Shown in pieces: positions 6,936-13,689 of a DNA stretch of 22,551 bases (its first letter is position 1; every line of letters starts with the position of its first letter). A model generated the notes under the pieces. The model was not told the DNA's origin, did no database searches, and saw only the letters and a program-made list of their open reading frames with translations. A program made the position numbers and the translations under genes. Origin of the DNA: an uncultured Eubacteriales bacterium (lineage in GTDB: Bacteria > Bacillota > Clostridia > Oscillospirales > Oscillospiraceae); contig CATXTO010000027.1 of assembly GCA_958402445.1 (NCBI GenBank), positions 1-22,551 on the forward strand, written 5' to 3'.

Positions 6936-7769
6936 ATGAAGATACTGATATTAGGCGCCAGCGGCTACGCCGGGGCCTGCATCAAGAAGGTCCTTAAAAA
7001 AGGATTTGAATCGGTCCTGGGTACCTATCGGACATGGAAGGAAGAATACCGGGCTGACTCCACGATGCTGCAGTTGGAGCTTGGAGATGCCCGGCGGCTG
7101 CGGGAGGTTTTAAACCAGTGTCGGCCGAATGTGGTGATTTCCTGTGTGACGGGGGATTTTTCCCAGCAGATGGAGGCGCATAAGCTGGTTGCGGAGTACC
7201 TGGCGGCGCAAGGCGAAGGGAAGCTGATTTACTTATCCACCGCCAACGTGTTTGACGGGGCGCTGGAGGCCCCGCATTTTGAGCAGGACGCGCCCAAGGC
7301 GGCAAGTCCGTATGGAAAATTTAAAATTGCGTGCGAGACCTGCATCCGGGACCGGCTGGGAGAGCGCTGCGTGATTGTGCGGATTCCTGAAATTTGGGGC
7401 AGGGGTTGCCCCAGACTTCGGAAGCTGCTCCGCGCGGTACAGGAAGGGACCCCGATTCAGAGCTATGGAAATCTGTTTGTGAATTACACCACGAACGCGC
7501 AGATCGCCCAGTGGATCGCCTTTTTCCTGGAGCGGGATTTGCGGGGCGTCTTTCACATCGGAACCAGGGACCTGCGGGAGTACACAGCCTTTCTGCGGGA
7601 GCTCCTGCAAGCCCTGGGCCTGCAGCCCCCTGCTTTTCAGGTGGAGGAGTGCGGCGGACCGCTCTATCAGGCAGTGCTGCCGAGCAGAAAAGATATACCG
7701 GATTACCTGCAATTTGATGTGGCCGATGTGATTGCCTATTTGGTGGAAAACCGGCCGGCAGTTGGTTGA
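6936..7769 (+). CDS. NAD(P)-dependent SDR, RfbD/dTDP-4-dehydrorhamnose reductase-like
   Basis: A 277-residue extended short-chain dehydrogenase/reductase. The N-terminal Rossmann motif GASGYAG (residues 7-13) binds the dinucleotide. The catalytic Ser/Thr lies in YLSTANVFDG (around 101-102) and the Tyr-Lys pair in SPYGKFK (Tyr126, Lys130). The pattern STANVFDG...P...YGKFK is typical of the dTDP-4-dehydrorhamnose reductase/RmlD-like branch, which reduces 4-keto sugar nucleotides. No other nucleotide-sugar genes are nearby, so it may act in another sugar or small-molecule reduction. GGGGAG precedes the ATG and a good promoter lies 38 bp upstream. It is divergent from the XRE regulator. Confidence 0.88.
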   Translation: MKILILGASGYAGACIKKVLKKGFESVLGTYRTWKEEYRADSTMLQLELGDARRLREVLNQCRPNVVISCVTGDFSQQMEAHKLVAEYLAAQGEGKLIYLSTANVFDGALEAPHFEQDAPKAASPYGKFKIACETCIRDRLGERCVIVRIPEIWGRGCPRLRKLLRAVQEGTPIQSYGNLFVNYTTNAQIAQWIAFFLERDLRGVFHIGTRDLREYTAFLRELLQALGLQPPAFQVEECGGPLYQAVLPSRKDIPDYLQFDVADVIAYLVENRPAVG

Positions 7770-7939
7770 CTGAGATTAATCCGGACCCCAAGGCGGTCCT
7801 GTTCAGGAGGGATGCCCAGCAAGGGGCGGGCGTGCCGACTGAGGAACTGGAGCAGGAGGCGTTTGGCGCGTCAAAGAACTGGAGAGACGCACCTGCGGTT
7901 GGGCTTGGAGCGCGTCATGTCGGCTTGTTGCCGGGATAA
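7766..7939 (+). CDS. Possible small ORF overlapping the SDR stop (TTGA)
   Basis: A 57-codon frame begins with TTG at 7766-7768, overlapping the SDR stop codon as TTGA, and runs to TAA at 7937-7939. The predicted product (LTEINPDPKAVLFRR..., ending ARHVGLLPG) has a reasonably protein-like composition. The TTGA overlap would allow translational coupling, but there is no clear ribosome binding site and no recognised family. It may equally be a degraded remnant or chance. Confidence 0.2.
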   Translation: MTEINPDPKAVLFRRDAQQGAGVPTEELEQEAFGASKNWRDAPAVGLGARHVGLLPG

Positions 7940-8159
7940 TGACCCTTCACGGCGGACAATTTTGCGCTGCGGCGGTCAACTCCAGCGGGAGTCCTTACAT
8001 ACGGACGGCAAGATGGTATAGGCTTCCTGGAGAACCTTTTTAAACCGGGATTGGGCGCGCGGAGTTTTGCCGGTTGTCACAAGGGAAAAAGTGGGGTATA
8101 ATGAATGTGGTATATCGATGCTTGAAAAAGAGCTGGATTGGAGCGACGGAGGGAGAAGG
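7770..8159. other. Gap between SDR and secreted/membrane protein genes
   Basis: Apart from the doubtful TTGA-coupled frame at 7766-7939 and the promoter at 8074-8102, nothing recognisable is seen. Other frames here look random in composition and no terminator for the SDR gene was identified. Confidence 0.4.
8074..8102 (+). promoter_or_regulatory. Promoter of the secreted/membrane protein gene
   Basis: TTGTCA at 8074-8079 and an exact TATAAT at 8097-8102 are separated by 17 bp. The ATG at 8160 follows after a short leader, which supports that start over upstream in-frame codons: an ATG at 8067 would precede the promoter. Confidence 0.78.
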
Positions 8160-9035
8160 ATGAGACGGTTTTTTGCCATCGCGCTGTGCGCGTGTCTGCT
8201 TTTCGCGGTTTTGCCCACCACGGCTCGTGCGGATATGGGCCCCAAGCCTTCGGTGGTGGTCAGCTTCGTGGGCCTGAAAAACGAAACCTATTACGCCACG
8301 CTGCTCTCCAAGTCCAAATCCACAGGCCCTAACAGCGCGGTGACGCCAGAGGAGGCTGCGAATTATCAGGGGAATAGCCCGGAGGAGCAGACCGCTTACC
8401 AGAAATTTGCGGCCTATCAGGACCCGGACGGCTACTATTTTCTCGACTTTATTCAAGATTGCAGCGCATCCAACCAGCTCCGCTGGGGCTATTTCCCACC
8501 CAGTGAATTTAAAATACTGCTGTATTTTCCGGCGCAGGACAGCCTGGCGGTCAGCCGGAGCGCCTATAGCACCTACGCCTTCGACAGCTATTATACAGCC
8601 GACCTGTCCGACTTATCGCAGGGCGGGACCTTCTCCGCGGAGCGGTCCTACGACCACACGGGGGAGCTGCTCAACCTTTTAGCTCGGATTGTCCTGACCA
8701 TTGCCCTGGAGCTTTTGCTGGCGCTGCCCTTCGGCTACCGGGCCAAAAAGCAGCTTTTGCTCATCGGCGGGGTGAACCTGACGACCCAGGTGGGGCTGAA
8801 TGTGGCGCTCAACATCATTCGGTTTCAGCATGGCCCCTGGGCGTTCCTGGGGTACTATATCCTGCTGGAGCTTCTGGTTTTTGTGGCGGAGGCCATGGTG
8901 TACGGCCTGTGCCTGCGCAGGCTCGGCGACAAACCCGCGCCGTCTTGGAAGACGGTGGCTTACGCCCTGGTGGCCAACGTGGCCTCCTTTGTGGCGGGCC
9001 TCTGTCTGGCGGCGGCGATGCCCGGCATTTTCTAG
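8160..9035 (+). CDS. Secreted-domain plus four-TM membrane protein, function unknown
   Basis: A 291-residue protein of unknown function. A signal peptide of about 24 residues (MRRFFAIALCACLLFAVLPT, cleavage near ARA|DMGPKP) precedes an extracytoplasmic domain to about residue 168, rich in Tyr and Ser. Four hydrophobic segments follow (about 170-193, 200-222, 228-255 and 266-289), so the C-terminal half is a small membrane domain. The DMGPKPSVVVSF start of the mature part feels like a recurrent clostridial family, but I cannot name it. The ATG at 8160 is preceded by GGAGGGAGAAGG. It has its own promoter and a strong hairpin downstream. The next genes are convergent. Confidence 0.82.
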   Translation: MRRFFAIALCACLLFAVLPTTARADMGPKPSVVVSFVGLKNETYYATLLSKSKSTGPNSAVTPEEAANYQGNSPEEQTAYQKFAAYQDPDGYYFLDFIQDCSASNQLRWGYFPPSEFKILLYFPAQDSLAVSRSAYSTYAFDSYYTADLSDLSQGGTFSAERSYDHTGELLNLLARIVLTIALELLLALPFGYRAKKQLLLIGGVNLTTQVGLNVALNIIRFQHGPWAFLGYYILLELLVFVAEAMVYGLCLRRLGDKPAPSWKTVAYALVANVASFVAGLCLAAAMPGIF

Positions 9036-9045
9036 TATAAAGACG

Positions 9046-9076
9046 CCGCCCCGGAACGGTTACCGTTCCGGGGCGG
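9046..9076. terminator. Strong hairpin between convergent genes
   Basis: A perfect 14-bp G+C-rich stem (9046-9059 with 9063-9076, loop TTA) lies between the stop at 9035 on the plus strand and the convergent paralogue array ending at 9089. T tracts are poor on both sides, so it may act as a weak bidirectional terminator or protect 3' ends. Confidence 0.6.
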
Positions 9077-9088
9077 TGTGCAATTGGA

Positions 9089-9637
9089 TCAGGGCTGGAC
9101 GGGGAGTTCTCCGTCATAGGGCACGATCCTGTAAATGCTCCCAATTTCCGGGACTTTTTCCGTGGGACCCTTTGTGTTGGTTACGTAGTTGATTTGAAAA
9201 TTCACCAGCCAGAGCTCGCCGTCCATGGCGTAGACCCGGTAGGGGTAGGAGCCCTCGTCGTCGGTCAGCAGGTAGCAGTTCTGATATCCGGAGATGTCGG
9301 GGCCGGGCTCCACAGGGTGGAAGTCCTGCGCAAACGCCTCCGCGCTGACCGGCTCTTTCTGATAGGAGATGGCGTACTCCTCCCGGTTCCCATCGGCGTC
9401 CGTGATGATCAGCGTATCTTTCGTAAACGTGTAATACTCCCGGTAATCCCCGGGAAGGAGCCGATACCGAGATGTTGCCTGATATAGGGCCTGATCAAAC
9501 ACATAGTTCCCGCTAAGTCCTTCGGCGCCGCCGAGGGCATTTCTTACAAGCAAAACGAGGAGAAAAACCACCACCACAGCCAAGGCAAGGAGCAGAAAAT
9601 AAAAATGCTTTTTCTGGATACCAATTTGTTTCGGCAT
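9089..9637 (-). CDS. Membrane-anchored extracytoplasmic protein, paralogue 1
   Basis: A 182-residue protein of an unrecognised family present in four tandem copies here. A short basic N-terminus (MPKQIGIQKKH) is followed by one transmembrane segment (about residues 13-35) without a cleavage site. A ~140-residue probably beta-rich outer domain follows, carrying the family motifs GNYVF, EYYTFT.DTLIITDADG, PGPDISGYQNCYLLTDDEGS, YRVYAMD.ELW, TNTKGPTEK and IVPYDGE. The ATG at 9637 is chosen because GAGGAA lies six bases upstream and it aligns with the starts of the neighbouring copies; in-frame ATGs at 9643 and 9655 are rejected. It is last in the array on the minus strand. In the YAMD region it keeps the SYPYR variant seen in copy 4. 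Confidence 0.82.
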   Translation of the reverse strand: MPKQIGIQKKHFYFLLLALAVVVVFLLVLLVRNALGGAEGLSGNYVFDQALYQATSRYRLLPGDYREYYTFTKDTLIITDADGNREEYAISYQKEPVSAEAFAQDFHPVEPGPDISGYQNCYLLTDDEGSYPYRVYAMDGELWLVNFQINYVTNTKGPTEKVPEIGSIYRIVPYDGELPVQP

Positions 9638-9796
9638 AGGCATTTCCTCATCCAAACACAGTATGAACAGAAGACCGAAAGAAATTTTTGTGGTCCCGCT
9701 GGTTTCTTTATTAAAAGGCTTGTTTGCCCAAATTGGCCCTTGGCAAGAAAAAACGTTTACAATACTCTTTTTCTACTCGTACCGACGCCGATCTGC

Positions 9797-10333
9797 CTAA
9801 GATGGAATCTCCCCGTCATATGGCACGATTTGAAAGATACTTCCAATACGTGCTTTTTTCTCAGTCGGGCCTTTGGTATTGGTGATGTATGCGATTCCAA
9901 AACTGGCAAACCAGAGCTCGTCGTCCATGGCATAGACCCGATACTGTTGGGAGCCCTCGTCGTCGGTCAGAAGATAGCAGTTTTGATATCCGGAGATGTC
10001 GGGGCCGGGTAAAGGATAGAAGTCCTCCGCAAACGCCTCCGCGCTGACCGGCTCTTTCTGATAGGAGATGGCGTACTCCTCCCGGTTCCCGTCGGCGTCC
10101 GTAATGATCAGCGTATCTTCCGTGAACGTATAATACTCCACATAGTCATCGGTAATCATCCTGGAACTGTAGAGGGGTAAGTATATCGTTTTTTCAAAGA
10201 TATAGTTCCCATCCGGTCGTGTTGTGTCCTGCCGGAAATACGGAAATAAGAAAATGAGAATAATTGCAACGACAGCAAAGGCAATGGATAGAAAAGAGAG
10301 ACATTTTTTCTGGATGCTAATTTGTTTCGGCAT
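9797..10333 (-). CDS. Membrane-anchored extracytoplasmic protein, paralogue 2
   Basis: A 178-residue second copy of the tandem family: MPKQISIQKK, a single membrane helix (about 12-32), then the outer domain with all family motifs (GNYIF, TFTEDTLIITDADG, GPDISGYQNCYLLTDDEGS, YRVYAMDDELW). It carries SQQYR where copies 1 and 4 have SYPYR. The region 9911-10147 is identical base for base to 10565-10801 of copy 3, while the membrane-helix and signal-region codons have diverged, so this part was exchanged or duplicated recently. GAGGAAACGCCT precedes the ATG. Function unknown. Confidence 0.82.
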   Translation of the reverse strand: MPKQISIQKKCLSFLSIAFAVVAIILIFLFPYFRQDTTRPDGNYIFEKTIYLPLYSSRMITDDYVEYYTFTEDTLIITDADGNREEYAISYQKEPVSAEAFAEDFYPLPGPDISGYQNCYLLTDDEGSQQYRVYAMDDELWFASFGIAYITNTKGPTEKKARIGSIFQIVPYDGEIPS

Positions 10334-10389
10334 AGGCGTTTCCTCATTCGTACACAGGATGAAACAGACGGCGGAAAGGGATTTTCATG

Positions 10390-10409
10390 ACGCTGCTTCT
10401 TTGCAGCGT
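10390..10409. other. Small hairpin between paralogues 2 and 3
   Basis: ACGCTGC at 10390-10396 pairs perfectly with GCAGCGT at 10403-10409 across a 6-nt loop. It lies downstream of paralogue 3 on the minus strand. No proper T tract follows on that strand, so it is more likely an RNA-processing or weak attenuation element than a terminator. Confidence 0.35.
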
Positions 10410-10450
10410 TTACAATACTCTTTTTTCTACTCGTACCGGCGCCGATCTGC

Positions 10451-10987
10451 CTAAGATGGAATCTCCCCGTCATACGGCACGATTTGAAAGATATTCCCAA
10501 TACGTACTTTTTTCTCAGTTGGGCCTTTTGTATTGGTGATGTATGCGATTCCAAAACTGGCAATCCAGAGCTCGTCGTCCATGGCATAGACCCGATACTG
10601 TTGGGAGCCCTCGTCGTCGGTCAGAAGATAGCAGTTTTGATATCCGGAGATGTCGGGGCCGGGTAAAGGATAGAAGTCCTCCGCAAACGCCTCCGCGCTG
10701 ACCGGCTCTTTCTGATAGGAGATGGCGTACTCCTCCCGGTTCCCGTCGGCGTCCGTAATGATCAGCGTATCTTCCGTGAACGTATAATACTCCACATAGT
10801 CGTCGGTAATCAATTTGGAACTGTACGCGGGTACGTGTATCTTTTTTTTAAAAATATAATTCCCATCCAGTCGCGTTGTGTCCTGCCGCAAATGCAGAAC
10901 TAAGAAAATGAGAAGAATCAAAACGGCAGCCAAGGTTATGGCAATAAAACAAAGACGTTTTTTGTGGATATAAATCTGTTTCAACAT
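10451..10987 (-). CDS. Membrane-anchored extracytoplasmic protein, paralogue 3
   Basis: A 178-residue third copy: N-terminus MLKQIYIHKKRLCF, one membrane helix (about 12-32), and an outer domain nearly identical to paralogue 2 (SQQYR variant, TNTKGPTEKKVRIGNIFQIV). It is the same length as copy 2, with no indels between them. GAGGAAACGCTT precedes the ATG. The C-terminal IGNIFQIVPYDGE matches copy 4 more closely than copy 2, supporting reassortment among copies. Function unknown. Confidence 0.82.
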   Translation of the reverse strand: MLKQIYIHKKRLCFIAITLAAVLILLIFLVLHLRQDTTRLDGNYIFKKKIHVPAYSSKLITDDYVEYYTFTEDTLIITDADGNREEYAISYQKEPVSAEAFAEDFYPLPGPDISGYQNCYLLTDDEGSQQYRVYAMDDELWIASFGIAYITNTKGPTEKKVRIGNIFQIVPYDGEIPS

Positions 10988-11115
10988 AAGCGTTTCCTCA
11001 TTTTAACATAATGTAAACAACTGCCTAGAAGCGCTTTCTTTGTCACTACGAAGCATTTTAAAAGAACGGAAAAGACAAGCTATAGCCAAGAAGAAACGCG
11101 CACGATACCTTTTCC

Positions 11116-11682
11116 CTAGCCGGGTCGGCTCAAGTTCGTTTTAGATGGAACCTCCCCGTCATATGGCACGATTTGAAAGATATTCCCAATGCGTACTTTT
11201 TTCTCAGTCGGGCCTTTTGTATTGGTGATGTATAAGATTTCAAAATCGGCAAGCCAGAGCTCGTCGTCCATGGCGTAGACCCGGTAGGGGTAGGAGCCCT
11301 GGTCGTCGGTGAGGAGATAGCAGTTCTGATACCCGGAGATGTCGGGGCCGGGCAACACGGAAAACTCATTTGCAAATGTTTCTTTGTCGACCTCGGACTT
11401 TTGGAACGCTATGGTATGCTCTTCCTTGCCACCGTAAGCATCCGTCACAGTCAGTGTGTCGTCCGTAAACGTGTAATACTCCACATAATCGTCTGAGATC
11501 AATTTGGGAGTAAGCAGCAAGTAAATTTTTTTCTCAAAAACATAGTTTCCGTTTATTTTCATAGGTTCTTTTTTGAACTGATTTGCAAATAAAATGATCA
11601 GAGTAACTACGAATGCTATAATAACCAGCAGTACGACATATAGCCAGGCTTTTTGCGGCCTGTTTTGTGGCCAGGTTAGCAT
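11116..11682 (-). CDS. Membrane-anchored extracytoplasmic protein, paralogue 4
   Basis: A 188-residue, most divergent copy and probably the first gene of the minus-strand array. It has an N-terminus with Pro, Gln and Lys, a membrane helix (about 13-33), then the outer domain with the conserved core (GNYVFEKKIY, VEYYTFTDDTL, GPDISGYQNCYLLTDDQGS, YPYRVYAMDDELW, TNTKGPTEKKVRIG) but divergent middle residues (AYGGKEEHTIAFQKSEVDKE) and an extra C-terminal tail. A strong AAGGAGGAG precedes the ATG. An extended -10 promoter lies about 215 bp upstream, with the remnant of another copy in the leader. Function unknown. Confidence 0.83.
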   Translation of the reverse strand: MLTWPQNRPQKAWLYVVLLVIIAFVVTLIILFANQFKKEPMKINGNYVFEKKIYLLLTPKLISDDYVEYYTFTDDTLTVTDAYGGKEEHTIAFQKSEVDKETFANEFSVLPGPDISGYQNCYLLTDDQGSYPYRVYAMDDELWLADFEILYITNTKGPTEKKVRIGNIFQIVPYDGEVPSKTNLSRPG

Positions 11683-11819
11683 TACAACTCCTCCTTTTCG
11701 AAGTAGCTATATCAATTTCCCATTGGAATCACCCTATTTCTCTTTTTCTGTCCTTCGTATAGGAAAGTTTTAAATAAACTGATCGCTGATATGCAGGTCC
11801 ATGTATCATTACGAAAAGG

Positions 11820-11878
11820 GTATTTCCCCATCCTATGGCACGATCTTGTAAATGCGCCGAATCTCTGTACCTTTTCTA
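11820..11878 (-). pseudogene. C-terminal remnant of a fifth paralogue
   Basis: Read on the minus strand, this stretch encodes KGTEIRRIYKIVP, then TAG, then DGEI, matching the family C-terminus (EIGSIYRIVPYDGE) with the Tyr codon changed to a stop. About 18 codons survive and everything upstream of them is missing. It sits directly after the predicted promoter, as expected if most of a former first gene was deleted. Confidence 0.65.
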
Positions 11879-11896
11879 TAAGCTCCTCGCTACTTT

Positions 11897-11905
11897 ATTA
11901 TATCA
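11897..11905 (-). promoter_or_regulatory. Extended -10 promoter upstream of paralogue array
   Basis: On the minus strand TGATATAAT gives an exact -10 hexamer (11902-11897) with the TG extension. No convincing -35 is present at 17-18 bp, which is tolerable for extended -10 promoters. It would transcribe the remnant and then paralogue 4. Confidence 0.5.
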
Positions 11906-12107
11906 TCAAGTAAGTAGAAAGGGAATAAAAAAGTAAATTCAGACGCAGAAAGATTTATATCGTTGTTTTGTTACCCATGATAATCTGTTTCTCTACAATA
12001 CGGTTATAGCAATAGAGACAGATACCTGGAGCAGTCGAAAAAAGCTAAAAATTTTTAAATGAGACTTTTTAGATTGGCAGGTCGTTTAGTAGGTAGGAGG
12101 TGAGTGA

Positions 12108-12635
12108 ATGGAGGACAATTCTTTATTGCGTACGGATAAAGAATTGGTAGAAATGTACCAACGGAATGTAGATAGAGTTTATAAGCTGTGCTATGTATAC
12201 TTGAAAAACGCTGTTGATGCAGAGGACGCCGTTCAATCTGTATTTTTAAAGTTCTTGCAGTCAAATGTTTCTTTTTATGATTACCAGCACGAGAAGGCGT
12301 GGTTTATCACAACTGCAAAAAACTATTGCAAAGATATACTCAAATCTTGGTGGAAACGTCAACGCGTCGATTTTGAAACTCTGCCGGACATCGCGTCAAG
12401 CAATGAAGATCAGCAGGAGAAAGAGGTGATTTTAAAGCTTTTTGCTCTGCCTGAAAAATACAGGGTGGTTTTACATCTTTATTATCTGGAAGGATATTCG
12501 GTAAAAGAAATAGCAGTCCTATTAAAACGTAACGAAAGCACGATCCGGTCCCAACTGCAAAGAGGCCGTGAACAACTCAAAATTGATTTAGGAGGTAAAA
12601 ATTTTGGACATAAAAGCTGTGCACAGAATATCTAA
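12108..12635 (+). CDS. ECF-type RNA polymerase sigma factor
   Basis: A 175-residue sigma-70-family factor of ECF size. Region 2 lies around residues 15-75 (YKLCYVYLKNAVDAEDAVQS, VFLKFL, KAWFITTAKNYCKDILKSWW) and region 4 around 105-160 (LPEKYRVVLHLYYLEGYSVK, then EIAVLLKRNESTIRSQLQRG), with a short linker between. It directs RNA polymerase to a dedicated regulon, usually in response to envelope signals. TAGGAGGTGAGTGA precedes the ATG. Its 3' end overlaps the following DUF4179-like gene by 32 bp, indicating a sigma/anti-sigma-type pair. Codons are visibly A+T-richer than in the flanking sugar-acid genes. Confidence 0.93.
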   Translation: MEDNSLLRTDKELVEMYQRNVDRVYKLCYVYLKNAVDAEDAVQSVFLKFLQSNVSFYDYQHEKAWFITTAKNYCKDILKSWWKRQRVDFETLPDIASSNEDQQEKEVILKLFALPEKYRVVLHLYYLEGYSVKEIAVLLKRNESTIRSQLQRGREQLKIDLGGKNFGHKSCAQNI

Positions 12636-13638
12636 AATTCTGGAACCCACAGAAGAACAAAAAGAGCGAATGCTTAGCAATATTTTAAACAAACACAAAA
12701 ATGAAACCACAAAGAAAAGAGGGCTTTCTCCAACCAAACGGTTAAAACCCGCCTTGGTAGCCGCTGTAGTGGCCGTCTGCTTGCTTACCACAACGGTTTT
12801 TGCCGCTGCATATATGGGCTTGGATCCTAACTTCCTTGCATTCCTAAAACCTTCCAGTCAGGAGCAGGCGGAATATCTAGCGAACGGAGCCTATATTGTT
12901 GATAAGCAAGTGAAAAATAAAAATGGCGCCCTGGATATTAAACAAGTGATAGGCGACAGTAATGTAACCTTAATTTTAATGGACTTCACAGCGCCAAAGG
13001 GAACCGTTTTAAATCAGGCGCATTATAGCTTTAAGGACATAGATATTGATTTTGGCTCCGGTTTCGCAAATTACGAAATTATTTCAATGAAGGATGGAAA
13101 TGTCAACGATAATAAAATCAGCCTGGTTCTAAGGGTTAAAACAAACGACAGCTTAACGGGGCAAAAAATTAATCTGAAGCTCACAGATTTTGGCAGCTCC
13201 GATACGTGGCCGGGAGAACTGACAACGCTTTTCCCTGGAGAATGGAAAACGTCCTTCCAGCTTGACTTCAAGAATTATTCTACCGATTATCAAGTGGATA
13301 AAAAAATAAAAATGTTTGATCACGAGGCAAAGATAAAAACCATTTCGGTTTCTCCGGTTTCTGTTACATTAAAAATTGAAAGCAATTTTGCAGAAGAGAT
13401 AAGCAAAGCCTCAGGAAATTGGGAGATTCTTGGCGAAAATAAATATTCCGATCCATACCCTATAACGATAAATTATAAGGACGGAACATCAGAAACAACA
13501 AATATCTTTCATGGCATGAAGGATATTTCATTTTCCCTCGGCGAGATGCTTTTTGTAAAAACATTTGAGAATGTAATAAATGATAAGGAGATAAAATCCA
13601 TTGTATTCTTTGGTACAGAAATTAAAATTGCTCCATAA
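12604..13638 (+). CDS. DUF4179-like membrane protein, probable anti-sigma factor
   Basis: A 344-residue protein with a short cytoplasmic N-terminus (~50 residues, highly charged), one transmembrane helix (about 49-70, PALVAAVVAVCLLTTTVFAA) and a ~270-residue extracytoplasmic beta-rich domain. This architecture next to an ECF sigma gene is that of DUF4179 proteins, taken to be membrane anti-sigma factors in Clostridia and Bacilli. The start is TTG at 12604, eight bases after GGAGG; the first in-frame ATG is 20 or more codons in and lacks a binding site. The 32-bp overlap with the sigma gene suggests translational coupling. The anti-sigma role is inferred from context. A strong terminator follows. 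Confidence 0.82.
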   Translation: MDIKAVHRISKILEPTEEQKERMLSNILNKHKNETTKKRGLSPTKRLKPALVAAVVAVCLLTTTVFAAAYMGLDPNFLAFLKPSSQEQAEYLANGAYIVDKQVKNKNGALDIKQVIGDSNVTLILMDFTAPKGTVLNQAHYSFKDIDIDFGSGFANYEIISMKDGNVNDNKISLVLRVKTNDSLTGQKINLKLTDFGSSDTWPGELTTLFPGEWKTSFQLDFKNYSTDYQVDKKIKMFDHEAKIKTISVSPVSVTLKIESNFAEEISKASGNWEILGENKYSDPYPITINYKDGTSETTNIFHGMKDISFSLGEMLFVKTFENVINDKEIKSIVFFGTEIKIAP

Positions 13639-13654
13639 GTTTGGTTAAATAAAT

Positions 13655-13685
13655 CCCCCCGGAAAAGCTTGGCTTTTCCGGGGGG
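13655..13685. terminator. Bidirectional hairpin terminator between convergent units
   Basis: A perfect 14-bp stem (13655-13668 with 13672-13685, loop TTG) lies in the 51 bp between the convergent DUF4179-like gene (stop at 13638) and the dehydrogenase gene (stop at 13690). The minus-strand side is followed by ATTTATTTAA, the plus side by CAATTTAAC; both are moderately T-rich. Confidence 0.75.
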
Positions 13686-13689
13686 CAAT

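Larger units (their letters stand above)
9754..11002. repeat. Imperfect ~654-bp tandem duplication (paralogues 2 and 3)
   Basis: The segment from about 9754 to 10348 recurs at about 10407 to 11002, an offset of 653-654 bp. Both paralogue genes plus about 45 bp downstream of each stop (GTTTACAATACTC then CTACTCGTACCG) are included; similarity stops just upstream of the ribosome binding sites. Identity is uneven: 237 bp (9911-10147 versus 10565-10801) are identical, whereas the codons for the membrane helix differ often. Confidence 0.85.
11683..12107. other. Intergenic region between paralogue array and sigma factor
   Basis: This A+T-rich stretch separates the divergent array and sigma-factor genes. 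It holds the remnant of a fifth paralogue (about 11820-11878) and an extended -10 promoter on the minus strand. No clear promoter for the sigma-factor gene was found; an ECF-type self-recognised promoter would not be visible without knowing its consensus. Confidence 0.5.

Noticed and set aside
7812..8021. 69-codon plus-strand frame rich in Arg and Cys
   Set aside because: Composition is that of random G+C-rich DNA; no ribosome binding site and no recognised motif.
9046..9076. Mobile-element end (14-bp inverted repeat)
   Set aside because: It is a simple 3-nt-loop hairpin between convergent genes with no transposase or matching second end; a terminator-like role is simpler.
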